This document shows, piece by piece, positions 43,326-52,711 of a stretch of DNA of 64,000 nt (positions are counted from its first letter, which is position 1; each line of letters begins with the position of its first letter). The stretch spans positions 1 to 64,000 of the forward strand of contig CACYFH010000002.1 of the NCBI GenBank assembly GCA_902773635.1, read 5' to 3'. This stretch comes from an uncultured Ruminococcus sp. GTDB lineage: Bacteria; Bacillota; Clostridia; Oscillospirales; Acutalibacteraceae. The notes under the pieces were generated by a model, which made no database searches, was not told where the DNA came from, and was given only the letters and a program-made list of their open reading frames with translations. The translations under genes were made by a program, and so were the position numbers.

Positions 43326-46215
43326 TGTTATATCCCTCGTCGATCGGTTTATGACATTTCTTGTATTTCTTGCCCGAACCGCACCAGCAGGGCTCGTTGG
43401 GGCCGGGCTTTTTCTTTTTATTGACGACCGTCTTGTTGGTGGAGACGGTGCCGTCGCCGGAGAACTCAATGGGCTTTGCGACCTGCTCGCGCTTGAGCCC
43501 CAGCTCCACGGCGGTGGGCTTAGGCTTGCGATCCTCCTCGGTCTTGAGGATGACACGGTGCTCTGCGGCTGCCTTCTCCTCCATCTCCCTGCGGCGCGCG
43601 GCGATCTCCTCCTGCAGCTTCTTCGCGGCGTAGACGCGCGGCGGAGCGACAAGGATGAGCTTTGCGGTGTCCTGCTTGATGGATTCGATCATCTCGTCAA
43701 ACATGTCGAAGCCCTCGATGCGGTACTCGACGACCGGGTCTCTCTGACCGTAGGCGCGCAGGCGGATGCCCTGTTTGAGCTGTTCCATGTTGTCGATGTG
43801 CTCCATCCAGTAGGTATCGACGCTCTTCAAGAGGTAGACGCGCTCCATCTCGCGCATGGTCTCTGCGCCGACCAGCTCTTCGTTATCCGCATAGAGCTTC
43901 ATCGCGCGCTCCTGCAGAACGCGGATGATATATTCCTTATCGGTGTCCTCCAGCTCCTGCGGGGTAAAGCTGAATTTGTTGCTGTCGTCGATCAGCCAGC
44001 CGCGGTAGAGCTCGTTGAGGGCGGGGAGGTTCCAGTTTTCCTTATTGGTATCGTCGGCACAGAACATGCTGACGTTGGTCTCGATCGTTTCGTTGACCAT
44101 CTTGACGACGGTGTCGTGGATGTCCTCGCCGTCGAGAACCTGGTTGCGCTGACCGTAGATGATCTCGCGCTGGCGGTTCATGACATCGTCGTAGTCGAGG
44201 ACGGACTTACGGATGGCAAAGTTGCGGCTCTCGACCTTCTGCTGAGAGCTTTCGACGATGCTGGTGAGCATCTTGGCTTCAATCGGCTGATCCTCCTCGA
44301 TCTTCATGCGGTCGAGGATCATCGCCATCCTCTCGCCGCCGAAGATACGCATGAGGTCGTCCTCGCAGGAGAGGAAGAACTTGCTCAGACCGGGGTCGCC
44401 CTGGCGGCCGGAACGTCCGCGCAGCTGGTTGTCGATACGGCGGCTCTCGTGGCGTTCCGTACCGATGATGTATAAGCCGCCCGCGGCTCTGACCTTCTCG
44501 GCCTCCGCGTCGGTCTCCTTCTTGAAATCCTGATAGAGCTGACGGAACTTCTCTCTGGCTTCCGTGATGACGGGATCGTCCGTCTCCGCGAAGCCGGTCG
44601 CCTCGGCGATGGTCTCGTCGTCGTAGCCGTCTTTTCTCAGCTGTGCCGTCGCCATATACTCGGCGTTGCCGCCCAGTACGATATCCGTACCGCGGCCCGC
44701 CATATTGGTCGCGATGGTCACTGCGCCGAACTTGCCTGCCTGCGCGACGATCTCCGCTTCCTTCTCGTGGTGCTTCGCGTTCAGTACGTTGTGCGGGATG
44801 CCTGTCTTTTTGAGGAGCTTCGCGAGCGCTTCACTCTTCTCAATGGAGATCGTACCGACCAAGACGGGCTGACCGATCTCGTGAGCGCGTTTGATCTCCT
44901 CGATGATCGCCATGAACTTGCCGCGCTCGGTGCGGTAGATCGCGTCCTCGAGATCCTGACGGATGACGTCCTTGTTGGTGGGGATCTCGATAACGTCGAG
45001 CTTGTAGATCTCCTGGAACTCCTGCTCCTCGGTCTTAGCCGTACCGGTCATGCCGGAGAGCTTTTTGTACAGACGGAAGAAATTTTGGAAGGTGATGGTG
45101 GCGAGGGTCTTACTCTCGCTCTCAACCTTGACGCCTTCCTTCGCTTCGATCGCCTGATGCAGACCCTCGTTATAGCGTCTGCCGTACATCAGACGGCCGG
45201 TGAACTCGTCGACGATGATGACCTCGCCGTCCTTGACGACGTAGTTGACCTCGTTCTTCATACAGCCGTGGGCGCGGATCGCCTGGTTGACATGGTGCTG
45301 AATGGTGATGTTCTCGGGGTCGGTGAGGTTCTCGAGGTTAAAGAATCTCTCCGCCTTCTTCACGCCGAGCTGGGTGAGGGTAGCGGTGTGGGCTTTCTCG
45401 TCAACGACATAGTCGATGCCGTTCTCGTTATAGAAGCCCTCGAGATCCTCCTTGGTGTCGATCTCGGTGAAAACATATTTCTTCATGGTGCGGGCGAGCT
45501 GATCGGCGCGTTCGTAGAGGTCGGACGCCTCGTCGCCCTTACCGGAGATGATCAGCGGCGTTCTCGCCTCATCAATGAGGATGGAGTCTACCTCGTCCAC
45601 GATCGCGAAGGCGTGCTCGCGCTGTACCTTGTTCTCCTTGTAGACGACCATGTTGTCGCGCAGATAGTCAAAGCCCAGCTCGTTGTTCGTGCCGTAGGTG
45701 ATATCCGCCTCATACATCGCCTTGCGCTCATTCACGGGGATATCGTGGATGATCAGACCGACCGAGAGACCGAGCCAGCGGTAGAGCTTGCCCATCCACT
45801 CGGAGTCGCGCTTTGCGAGGTAATCGTTGACGGTGACGATATGTACGCCCTCGCCGGTCAAGGCGTTCAGATAGGCGGGGAGGGTGGCGACGAGCGTTTT
45901 ACCTTCACCGGTCTTCATCTCGGCGATACGACCCTGATGCAGGACGATGCCGCCGATGATCTGGACGGGGAAGTGCTTCATGCCGAGAACTCTCCACGAC
46001 GCCTCGCGGCAGACGGCGAACGCGTCCGGCAGGATATCGTCGGTGGTCTCGCCGTTTCTCAGGCGTTCCTTTAATTTATCGGTCTGGGATTTCAGCTCCG
46101 CTTCCGACATGGCGGCATACTTGTCCTCCAGAGAGAGAACCTTGTCGCAGATCGGGCGGATCCTTTTTAATTCTTTTGTGGAATAATCTCCGAAAAGAGC
46201 CTTAAAAATACCCAT
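43318..46215 (-). CDS. secA: Preprotein translocase ATPase SecA
   Basis: 965 residues from the ATG at 46215 (GGAAGGATCAT before it). The nucleotide-binding domain has [20 protein letters not shown] (Walker A) and [20 protein letters not shown] (DEAD-like). The second motor half has [16 protein letters not shown] and [20 protein letters not shown]. The C terminus carries the SEC-C zinc motif [17 protein letters not shown] for SecB/ribosome contact. It drives export through SecYEG. The next gene gltX overlaps it by eight bases. Confidence 0.97.
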   Translation of the reverse strand: MGIFKALFGDYSTKELKRIRPICDKVLSLEDKYAAMSEAELKSQTDKLKERLRNGETTDDILPDAFAVCREASWRVLGMKHFPVQIIGGIVLHQGRIAEMKTGEGKTLVATLPAYLNALTGEGVHIVTVNDYLAKRDSEWMGKLYRWLGLSVGLIIHDIPVNERKAMYEADITYGTNNELGFDYLRDNMVVYKENKVQREHAFAIVDEVDSILIDEARTPLIISGKGDEASDLYERADQLARTMKKYVFTEIDTKEDLEGFYNENGIDYVVDEKAHTATLTQLGVKKAERFFNLENLTDPENITIQHHVNQAIRAHGCMKNEVNYVVKDGEVIIVDEFTGRLMYGRRYNEGLHQAIEAKEGVKVESESKTLATITFQNFFRLYKKLSGMTGTAKTEEQEFQEIYKLDVIEIPTNKDVIRQDLEDAIYRTERGKFMAIIEEIKRAHEIGQPVLVGTISIEKSEALAKLLKKTGIPHNVLNAKHHEKEAEIVAQAGKFGAVTIATNMAGRGTDIVLGGNAEYMATAQLRKDGYDDETIAEATGFAETDDPVITEAREKFRQLYQDFKKETDAEAEKVRAAGGLYIIGTERHESRRIDNQLRGRSGRQGDPGLSKFFLSCEDDLMRIFGGERMAMILDRMKIEEDQPIEAKMLTSIVESSQQKVESRNFAIRKSVLDYDDVMNRQREIIYGQRNQVLDGEDIHDTVVKMVNETIETNVSMFCADDTNKENWNLPALNELYRGWLIDDSNKFSFTPQELEDTDKEYIIRVLQERAMKLYADNEELVGAETMREMERVYLLKSVDTYWMEHIDNMEQLKQGIRLRAYGQRDPVVEYRIEGFDMFDEMIESIKQDTAKLILVAPPRVYAAKKLQEEIAARRREMEEKAAAEHRVILKTEEDRKPKPTAVELGLKREQVAKPIEFSGDGTVSTNKTVVNKKKKPGPNEPCWCGSGKKYKKCHKPIDEGYNNE

Positions 46216-46413
46216 ATGATCCTTCCTTTCTTGCAGAAAATAGCAGGGGAATAGGGCAAAGTACCCCATAAAACCCCATTATAGATGTAGTATACCATAC
46301 CCCACGGAAAAAATAAAGAAAAATATGTAAACAATCGTTCCGGCTTTTTTGGGCAGTTTGTACGCTGTTGAAGAGCGATAGTCACATTTTTGACGTATAT
46401 TTCTATTATGATA

Positions 46414-46442
46414 TTGAATTTTGGATGCTGTTGATGTAAAAT
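46414..46442 (+). promoter_or_regulatory. Promoter of the potassium-transport operon
   Basis: TTGAAT (46414-46419), 17 bases, TAAAAT (46437-46442), about 150 bases upstream of the first trkH start. Confidence 0.7.
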
Positions 46443-46448
46443 ATTACT

Positions 46449-46595
46449 TACATATGTGTGGTTATAACGGGCGGAGGACGGATCGCGACAGCGTGCAGGG
46501 AGAATGCTCCCGCGGCGTTCGGCGCGGTCAGGAGAAGTCGGCTTCGTCCGATCCGCACGCCATGCGAGTTGACAGAGATACAGCGGGGAATGTAT
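46449..46595 (+). promoter_or_regulatory. Structured leader RNA of the trkH operon (possible regulatory RNA)
   Basis: The GC-rich, non-coding leader holds several pairings: CGGATCG (about 46483-46489) with CGATCCG (about 46547-46553); GCGTGC with GCACGC, which interleaves with the first pair and so forms a pseudoknot or an alternative fold; GGGAGAATGCTCCC as a local hairpin; TCGG/CCGA around CTTCGT. Firmicutes potassium importer genes are often preceded by c-di-AMP (ydaO-type) riboswitches, but I could not match their conserved blocks. The 380 bases between secA and trkH otherwise contain only secA's upstream region. Confidence 0.4.
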
Positions 46596-47933
46596 ATGGG
46601 TAATCCGATCAAAAAAAGAAGACGGATGACGTCCTTCCAAAAGATCCTTCTGGGCTTTATCGGAGTGATCATTTTAGGGGCGCTGATCCTGATGCTTCCC
46701 TTCTCGTCACAGAGCGGGGAGGTCACGCCGTTTGATCAGGCGCTGTTCACCTCTACCTCCGCGGTATGCGTGACGGGGCTGGTGGTGCAGGATACCGCGA
46801 CATACTGGTCGGGATTCGGCCAGCTGATCATCCTTGCGCTGATCCAGATCGGCGGATTAGGCGTGATCACGATGATGTCGACCGCTATGATGCTCGTAGG
46901 AAAGCGGCTCTCGTTCAGCCAGAGGAGCACGATGCAGAACGCGATCTCAGCTCCTAACCTCGGAGGTATCGTCAGACTCACGAAGTTTGTCCTCAAAGGC
47001 ACCGCTCTCGTCGAGCTGATCGGCGCCGCCGTCATGATGCCCGTGTTTATCATCGACCACGGAGCGAAGGGTATCTGGATGGCGATCTTTCATTCGGTCT
47101 CCGCTTTCTGCAACGCCGGCTTTGACCTGATGGGAAAGCCCGGACAAAAATTTGCCTCGATGACTTTTTACTCCTCCAATCCGCTGATCAATATCGTCCT
47201 GATGATCCTGATCGTCATGGGCGGCATCGGCTTCTTGACATGGAAGGACATCGTGACATATAGATTCCGCTTTAAGCGGTATCGGCTGCAAAGCAAGGTG
47301 ATATTGATCACCTCCGCTATCCTGATCTTCGTGCCCGCCGTCATCTTCTTTTTATTCGATTTCGCTCAGCTGCCGCTCGGCGAAAGGATACTCGGATCGC
47401 TGTTCCAGTCGGTCACTACCCGTACGGCGGGGTTCAATACTCTCGACCTGACCTCTATGACGGGCATCGGTCAGGCTCTCTTCATCGTGCTGATGCTCAT
47501 CGGCGGCTCTCCCGGCTCTACGGCCGGCGGTATGAAGACCACCACCATCGCCGTGCTGATCGCCAACGCGGTCTCTATCTTTCGCCGCAAGGAGGATCCC
47601 GAGTGCTTTGGCAGGAGGATCGACGCGGGCGTCGTCAAGGTCGCGTCCACAGTCTTTTTGATGTACATCGCTCTGTGCTTTACCGGCGCGGCGGTGATCT
47701 GCGGCGTCGAGGATCTGCCGGGAGGCGTATGCCTGTTCGAGACCGCCTCGGCGGTCGGCACGGTCGGCCTGACTCTCGGCATCACGCCTTCGCTCGGGCT
47801 GATCTCTCATATCGTCCTGATCCTGCTGATGTTCCTAGGCAGAGTCGGAGGCCTCACCGTTATCTATGCCGCTGTATCCGGCGCATCAAATAAATTGTCA
47901 AAACTGCCTGCCGAACAGATTACGGTAGGTTAA
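46596..47933 (+). CDS. TrkH/KtrB-family potassium channel subunit
   Basis: 445 residues; the ATG at 46596 is seven bases after GGGG, with another ATG two codons earlier. About eight to ten membrane helices. Four selectivity-filter-like loops: STSAVCVTGL, HSVSAFCNAGF, VTTRTAGFNT and ETASAVGTVGL, plus GGSPGSTAGGMKT, typical of the superfamily of K+ transporters. It works with the RCK-domain protein encoded next (12 bases downstream), as KtrB does with KtrA. It imports potassium across the membrane. Confidence 0.92.
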   Translation: MGNPIKKRRRMTSFQKILLGFIGVIILGALILMLPFSSQSGEVTPFDQALFTSTSAVCVTGLVVQDTATYWSGFGQLIILALIQIGGLGVITMMSTAMMLVGKRLSFSQRSTMQNAISAPNLGGIVRLTKFVLKGTALVELIGAAVMMPVFIIDHGAKGIWMAIFHSVSAFCNAGFDLMGKPGQKFASMTFYSSNPLINIVLMILIVMGGIGFLTWKDIVTYRFRFKRYRLQSKVILITSAILIFVPAVIFFLFDFAQLPLGERILGSLFQSVTTRTAGFNTLDLTSMTGIGQALFIVLMLIGGSPGSTAGGMKTTTIAVLIANAVSIFRRKEDPECFGRRIDAGVVKVASTVFLMYIALCFTGAAVICGVEDLPGGVCLFETASAVGTVGLTLGITPSLGLISHIVLILLMFLGRVGGLTVIYAAVSGASNKLSKLPAEQITVG

Positions 47934-47945
47934 AGGAGAATGGCT

Positions 47946-48593
47946 ATGAAGTCTGTATTATTGATCGGACTCGGAAGATTCGGAAAAAATATCGCGATCC
48001 AGCTCAATAAGCTCGGACACGACGTGCTGGGCATCGACCATAACGAGGACAGAGTCAACGAGGCGATGGAGATCGTCACGGACGCTCAGATCGGCGACAG
48101 CACCAACGAGATGTTCCTGCGCAGGCTGGGCATCAACAACTTCGATATCTGCTTTGTGACCATCAGCAACGATTTTCAGAGCTCTCTGGAGACTACCTAT
48201 CTGTTGAAGGAGCTGGGCGCAAAATTTGTCATCGCCCGCGCGGAACGCGACGGTCAGGAGAGATTACTTCTGAGAAACGGCGCGGACAGGGTGGTTTATC
48301 CCGAGAAGCAGATCGCAAAATGGGCGGCGATCCGTTACAGCTCTGACCATATCATCGACTATATCGAACTCGATGACAGACACTCGCTCTATGAGGTAGC
48401 TATCCCCGAGGAATGGGTAGGCAAGAGTATCATCGAGCTCGACGTCAGACGCAGACACAACCTCACCATCATCGGGCTCAAGCAGAACGACGTCATGAAC
48501 TTTATGATCAAGCCGGAGACGGTTTTGACAAAGGATATGACGCTGCTTGTACTCGGCGAGTACAAGGCGCTGCAAAAATGCTTCCGCTTCTGA
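47946..48593 (+). CDS. KtrA/TrkA-type regulatory RCK protein
   Basis: 215 residues from the ATG at 47946, seven bases after AAAGGAGA; an ATG two codons earlier is too close. RCK_N domain with GLGRFGKNIAIQL (GxGxxG nucleotide fold), GDSTNEMFLRRLGI, then an RCK_C domain (LYEVAIPEEWVGKSIIELD). It is the cytosolic ring that gates the preceding channel in response to ATP/ADP and, in many species, c-di-AMP bound to the RCK_C part. A single RCK pair, so KtrA-like. Confidence 0.92.
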   Translation: MKSVLLIGLGRFGKNIAIQLNKLGHDVLGIDHNEDRVNEAMEIVTDAQIGDSTNEMFLRRLGINNFDICFVTISNDFQSSLETTYLLKELGAKFVIARAERDGQERLLLRNGADRVVYPEKQIAKWAAIRYSSDHIIDYIELDDRHSLYEVAIPEEWVGKSIIELDVRRRHNLTIIGLKQNDVMNFMIKPETVLTKDMTLLVLGEYKALQKCFRF

Positions 48594-48677
48594 TGACATA
48601 TAAACGCCGTTTGAAGCTCAGCCGAAAAATCGTTTGACTCATTTGATTGATTCACAGTAAGTTTTGAGGGTGCATTT

Positions 48678-50036
48678 ATGAATATCATTATCGTAGGATG
48701 CGGCAGAGTCGGACGCTCTATCGCGGAACAGCTGAATATGGAGGGTCACTCCATCACCGTGATCGATGAAAGCTCCGAGGCGCTCGAAAAGATCAGCGAT
48801 ACCCAGAACGTTATGGCGATCGAGGGCAACGGCGCCACATACAGTATCCTGAGAGAAGCTGAGATCTATAACTGCGACCTGCTGATCGCGGTCACCGCTA
48901 CCGATGAACTGAACCTGTATACCTGTCTGCTCGCCAAGAACGCGGGCGTCAGCTCGACAATAGCACGCGTGCGCGATCCCGAGTACATCAGCGACGTCGA
49001 GATCATAAAGGAAGATCTGAAGCTCACCCTCGCGATCAATCCCGAGTACACCTGCGCGAGCGAGATCGCGCGCCTGATCAAATACCCCGGCGCGGTGAAA
49101 ATGAGCTCCTTCTCCAAGGACATGATCGACTTCATCAAGGTCAAGCTCAGCAATAACGCGCCCATCACCGATAAGAGGGTCGCGGACTGCGCCTCCATCC
49201 TCAAGGGCGCGGTGCGTATCTGCTATGTTGAGCGCGGCGGCGAGTTCTCGATCGCGAACGGCGATTTCATCCTGCGTTCGGGCGATCTCGTGTCCCTCGT
49301 CGCGCCTGCGGGCGCGGCGGCAAAGCTGCTGAAATCCCTCGGAACGCTCTCCAATAAGGGTCGCTCCGTGCTGATCTTAGGCGGCAGCAAGATCGGCTTC
49401 TATCTCGCGAAGATCCTGCGCCAGACGGGCATCAATGTCAAGATCATCGAGAAGGATCCGCACCGCTGTGACGAGTTGGTCGAGGATCTCGACGGCGTTA
49501 TGATCATCAACGCGGACGCGATGGACGAGGATCTGCTCATGAGCGAGCATATCGACCGCGCCGACGCGGTGGTCTGCCTGATGAACACGGATGAAGAGAA
49601 TCTGCTCGCGTCCCTGTACGCAAAGCAGGTCAACCCCAAGGCGAAGATCGTCACGGAGCTCGGAAACCTCAAATTCAGCTCCGTTGTCGATACGCTCCCG
49701 CTCGACAGCGTCATCCGTCCAAAGCAGCTCACCGGCGAGCACATCATCCGCTATGTCCGCGGCATGCAGAACACCGTCGGCAATAACGTGGAGACGATGT
49801 ACAAGGTCAGCGGCGACAGAGCGGAGGCGCTGGAATTCATCGTGCGCGAGAGAAGCGCCGTGACCTCCGTGCCGATCATCAGGCTGAACCTCAAGCCCGA
49901 CCTGCAGATCGCCTGCATCGTCCGCGGCGGCTCTGTCATCATCCCCGGCGGCAACGATACCATCGAGGTCGGCGACCGCGTGGTCGTGATCACCAAGCAC
50001 AAGGGTCTCTCCGACCTGCGCGATATACTCAGATAA
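48678..50036 (+). CDS. trkA: TrkA potassium uptake regulator with two RCK units
   Basis: 452 residues: two tandem RCK_N-RCK_C units, GCGRVGRSIAEQL at the N terminus and GGSKIGFYLAKIL at about 230, each followed by an RCK_C segment. This doubled form is the TrkA type, distinct from the single-unit protein encoded just upstream. ATG follows GAGGGTGCATTT. It should gate the TrkH encoded 252 bases downstream. A hairpin terminator right after its stop suggests partial separation of the two halves of the operon. Confidence 0.93.
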   Translation: MNIIIVGCGRVGRSIAEQLNMEGHSITVIDESSEALEKISDTQNVMAIEGNGATYSILREAEIYNCDLLIAVTATDELNLYTCLLAKNAGVSSTIARVRDPEYISDVEIIKEDLKLTLAINPEYTCASEIARLIKYPGAVKMSSFSKDMIDFIKVKLSNNAPITDKRVADCASILKGAVRICYVERGGEFSIANGDFILRSGDLVSLVAPAGAAAKLLKSLGTLSNKGRSVLILGGSKIGFYLAKILRQTGINVKIIEKDPHRCDELVEDLDGVMIINADAMDEDLLMSEHIDRADAVVCLMNTDEENLLASLYAKQVNPKAKIVTELGNLKFSSVVDTLPLDSVIRPKQLTGEHIIRYVRGMQNTVGNNVETMYKVSGDRAEALEFIVRERSAVTSVPIIRLNLKPDLQIACIVRGGSVIIPGGNDTIEVGDRVVVITKHKGLSDLRDILR

Positions 50037-50040
50037 AACC

Positions 50041-50063
50041 GGCTCCCTGTTTGGGAGCCTTTT
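50041..50063 (+). terminator. Terminator after trkA
   Basis: GGCTCCC (50041-50047) and GGGAGCC (50053-50059) with TTTT after. Confidence 0.75.
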
Positions 50064-50079
50064 CCCCAAGAAGGATCCC

Positions 50080-50261
50080 GTAGGGCGGGGTACCCCCGTT
50101 GGGGGAATGTCCGAAGGACAAGGGGAGGAGCCGTCTCCGGCGAGGAATGCTCCCGCCGAAACGCCGGTTTTCTGTTTTTTTATTATTTAGCAGGAGAAGT
50201 ACATTCTCTTGCTTTCGATTCATCAATCATATAGCACGGCGGGAGCAAGCCCCCGCCCTAC
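50080..50261. repeat. GTAGGGCGGGG-type inverted-repeat element
   Basis: GTAGGGCGGGG (50080-50090) and CCCCGCCCTAC (50251-50261) are exact inverted ends of a 182-base element with inner hairpins (ACCCCCGTTGGGGGA; TGTCCGAAGGACA; CGGCGAGGAATGCTCCCGCCG). No coding potential. It fills the gap between trkA and the second trkH. Confidence 0.65.
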
Positions 50262-50288
50262 GTTTTTTCAAAGACGCGGAGTTTTATC

Positions 50289-51743
50289 ATGAACAAAAAG
50301 CTGATTAGTTATATTCTGGGCTGGGTTCTGCTGATCGAAGCGGGCGCGATGCTGCTGCCTGCGTTCGTCGGCATCCTCAACCATGAGTGGTTCCATATGA
50401 AGTGGTTCCTCTATGTGGCGGCGGGTCTGAGCGTGCTGGGCTTCCTGCTCGTGTTCAAGAAGCCCAAAAGCAACGTCATGTACCTCAAGGACGGCTTTGC
50501 CGCGACGGCGCTCTCCTGGATCGTGCTGTCGGTCGCGGGGTGTCTGCCTCTGTGGCTGTCGCATACGATCCCGAGCTTCATCGACGCGGTGTTCGAGTCG
50601 ATCTCCGGCTTCACCACCACCGGCGCGACCATCCTCGTGGAGATCGAGGGACTGCCGCACTGCATGCTCCTGTGGCGCAGCTTCACCCATTTCCTCGGCG
50701 GCATGGGCGTCGTCGTGTTCCTGCTCGCGATCATCCCGCGTCTCGGCGGCGGTCAGAGCATCAACCTGATGAAAGCCGAGTCCACCGGCCCTTCCGTCAG
50801 CAAGAGCATGCCCAAGCTCCGCAACTACGCCGCGCTGCTGTACGGCATCTACTGCGGTCTGACGCTGCTGGAGTGCATCCTCCTGCTCTGCGGCGGCATG
50901 AACTTCTTCGACTCCGTGACCACCGCGTTCTCCACCGCCGGTACGGGCGGTTTCATGGTCTACAATGATTCCATGGCGCGGTTCAGCCCCTATCTGCAGA
51001 CGGTCGTCGCCGTGTTCATGATGCTGTTCGGCGTGAATTTCTATGTGTATATCCTGATCCTCTTCCGCCGCTTCAAGTCGGCGTTCAAGAACGAGGAGGT
51101 TTGGGTCTATCTCGGTATCACCGTGATCGCGACCGCCGTGATTGCCGTCGATCTCTACGTCAACGGCGTGTTCGGCAAGGACGTTTATCAGTCCATCCAC
51201 CAGAGCTTCTTCTACATCACGTCTGTCGGTTCTTCGACCGGTATGGCGCTCTCCGACGTCAACCGCTGGCCGGAATTCTCCAAGGCGATCGTGTTGTTCG
51301 TGACCTGTATCGGCGCGTGCGCCGGCTCGACAGGCGGCGGCTTCAAGGTCTCGCGCCTGATCATCCTGCTTAAAGGCGTGAAGAAGGAATTCAACCTCAT
51401 CCTCCATCCGCGCACCGTGCAGGCGGTCAAGATCGACAAAAAGCGCGTCTCCCATGAGGTGACCCGCTCCGTCAGCGTGTACTTCGTCATCTACACCCTG
51501 ATCATCCTCGTGACCACCGCCCTGATCGCGCTCAACGGCTTTGATTTCACCACGTCCTTCACCAGCGTCCTCGCGACTCTCAATAACACCGGCCCCGGCA
51601 TGAACATCGTCGGCTCGACCGGCAACTACGCGGGCTTCAGCATCTTCTCCAAGATCGTTTTCTGCTTCAACATGCTTGCCGGTCGTCTGGAGCTGTATCC
51701 GTTCCTGCTGATCTTCGTGCCCTCGGCGTGGAGGAGGCAGTAA
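50289..51743 (+). CDS. trkH: TrkH-family potassium uptake protein
   Basis: 484 residues, about ten membrane helices. Filter-region motifs ESISGFTTTGATI, FSTAGTGGFMVYN, YITSVGSSTGMAL, LATLNNTGPGMN and GAAGSTGG-like CAGSTGGGFKVSRL are those of TrkH proper. The N terminus ILGWVLLIEAGAMLLPA is the TrkH family start. ATG follows CGGAGTTTTATC. It is the partner of the double-RCK trkA upstream. The short-chain dehydrogenase gene begins just two bases after its stop. Confidence 0.94.
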   Translation: MNKKLISYILGWVLLIEAGAMLLPAFVGILNHEWFHMKWFLYVAAGLSVLGFLLVFKKPKSNVMYLKDGFAATALSWIVLSVAGCLPLWLSHTIPSFIDAVFESISGFTTTGATILVEIEGLPHCMLLWRSFTHFLGGMGVVVFLLAIIPRLGGGQSINLMKAESTGPSVSKSMPKLRNYAALLYGIYCGLTLLECILLLCGGMNFFDSVTTAFSTAGTGGFMVYNDSMARFSPYLQTVVAVFMMLFGVNFYVYILILFRRFKSAFKNEEVWVYLGITVIATAVIAVDLYVNGVFGKDVYQSIHQSFFYITSVGSSTGMALSDVNRWPEFSKAIVLFVTCIGACAGSTGGGFKVSRLIILLKGVKKEFNLILHPRTVQAVKIDKKRVSHEVTRSVSVYFVIYTLIILVTTALIALNGFDFTTSFTSVLATLNNTGPGMNIVGSTGNYAGFSIFSKIVFCFNMLAGRLELYPFLLIFVPSAWRRQ

Positions 51744-51744
51744 G

Positions 51745-52473
51745 ATGTGCGTACTGATCACCGGCGCGTCCCGCGGGATCGGCGCAGCCTGCGCCCGCGG
51801 CTTTGCGAAAGCGGGCTATGACGTCGCTGTCAATTACAATAAAAGCGCCGAAAAGGCGGAAGCCTTAGTGCAGGAACTGCGCTCCTGCGGCGTGAGAGCC
51901 CTCGCCGTGCAGGCGGACGTCTCCGACAGCGCGCAGGTGAGGGCGATGGTCGAGCGCGTGAAGCGGGAGATAGGGGAGATCGAAGTCCTCGTCAACAATG
52001 CGGGCATCTCCATGTTCGGACTGCTCACGGATATGACGGACGAGGACTGGAAGCGGATGACGGACACGAACCTCAGCTCCGTTTTCTACTGCTGCCGCGC
52101 GGTCTTGCCCGCGATGATCCGCGCCCACCACGGCGTGATCGTGAATATCGCCTCGATGTGGGGCGAGGTCGGCGCCTCCTGTGAAGCCGCCTATTCCGCT
52201 TCAAAGGCTGGCGTCATCGGGCTGACCAAGGCGCTCGCGAAGGAGGTCGGACCCTCCGGCGTTCGCGTCAACGCGGTCTCTCCGGGCGTTGTCATGACGG
52301 ATATGATGGCGTCGTTCAGTGAAGCGGACGTCGCCGCCTTGAAGGACGAGACCCCGCTCGAGACGCTCGGCTCTCCCGAGGATATCGCCGGCGCGGTGCT
52401 GTTCCTCGCTTCAAATAAGGCGCGGTTCATCACCGGACAGATACTCTCCGTCAACGGCGGAATGGTCATTTGA
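51745..52473 (+). CDS. Short-chain dehydrogenase/reductase, FabG-like
   Basis: 242 residues. TGASRGIGAACARGFA is the NAD(P)-binding start, NNAGISMFG the adenine-ring motif, and the catalytic set is Ser in IASMWG, then YSASKAG. This matches 3-oxoacyl-ACP reductase (FabG)-like SDRs, but many SDRs look alike and no fatty-acid genes are nearby, so the substrate is open. Its start is one base after the trkH stop, using GGAGGAGG inside that gene; this ties it to the potassium operon, perhaps fortuitously. A terminator follows. Confidence 0.88.
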   Translation: MCVLITGASRGIGAACARGFAKAGYDVAVNYNKSAEKAEALVQELRSCGVRALAVQADVSDSAQVRAMVERVKREIGEIEVLVNNAGISMFGLLTDMTDEDWKRMTDTNLSSVFYCCRAVLPAMIRAHHGVIVNIASMWGEVGASCEAAYSASKAGVIGLTKALAKEVGPSGVRVNAVSPGVVMTDMMASFSEADVAALKDETPLETLGSPEDIAGAVLFLASNKARFITGQILSVNGGMVI

Positions 52474-52487
52474 ATATTGCTTTCTTT

Positions 52488-52522
52488 ACGCTGTATTCCT
52501 GCGGGGATACGGCGTTTTATTC
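52488..52522 (+). terminator. Terminator of the potassium/SDR operon
   Basis: ACGCTGTAT (52488-52496) pairs with ATACGGCGT (52507-52515; one G-T pair), then TTTATTCTT. Confidence 0.75.
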
Positions 52523-52647
52523 TTGTCGGGAATAATAAAACGATCATTTCACAATGTTCACACCCTGTTAAAATCTTTTGTGTATTATCGTAGAAAATGA
52601 CAGAGAATATTTGTAGCATTATCCGAAGAACTTTTCCGCCGATTGAC

Positions 52648-52676
52648 TTTACAAAAATTGCATATTGTAGTACAAT
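52648..52676 (+). promoter_or_regulatory. Promoter of pyrH-frr
   Basis: TTTACA (52648-52653), 17 bases, TACAAT (52671-52676), 35 bases before the GTG start. An overlapping TTGACT sits at 52643. Confidence 0.65.
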
Positions 52677-52711
52677 ATATACGATTATGAATATATACTG
52701 GAGTGATATGT

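Noticed and set aside
46449..46595. c-di-AMP (ydaO-type) riboswitch before trkH
   Set aside because: Position is right but the conserved blocks of that riboswitch could not be matched, so only a generic structured leader is claimed.
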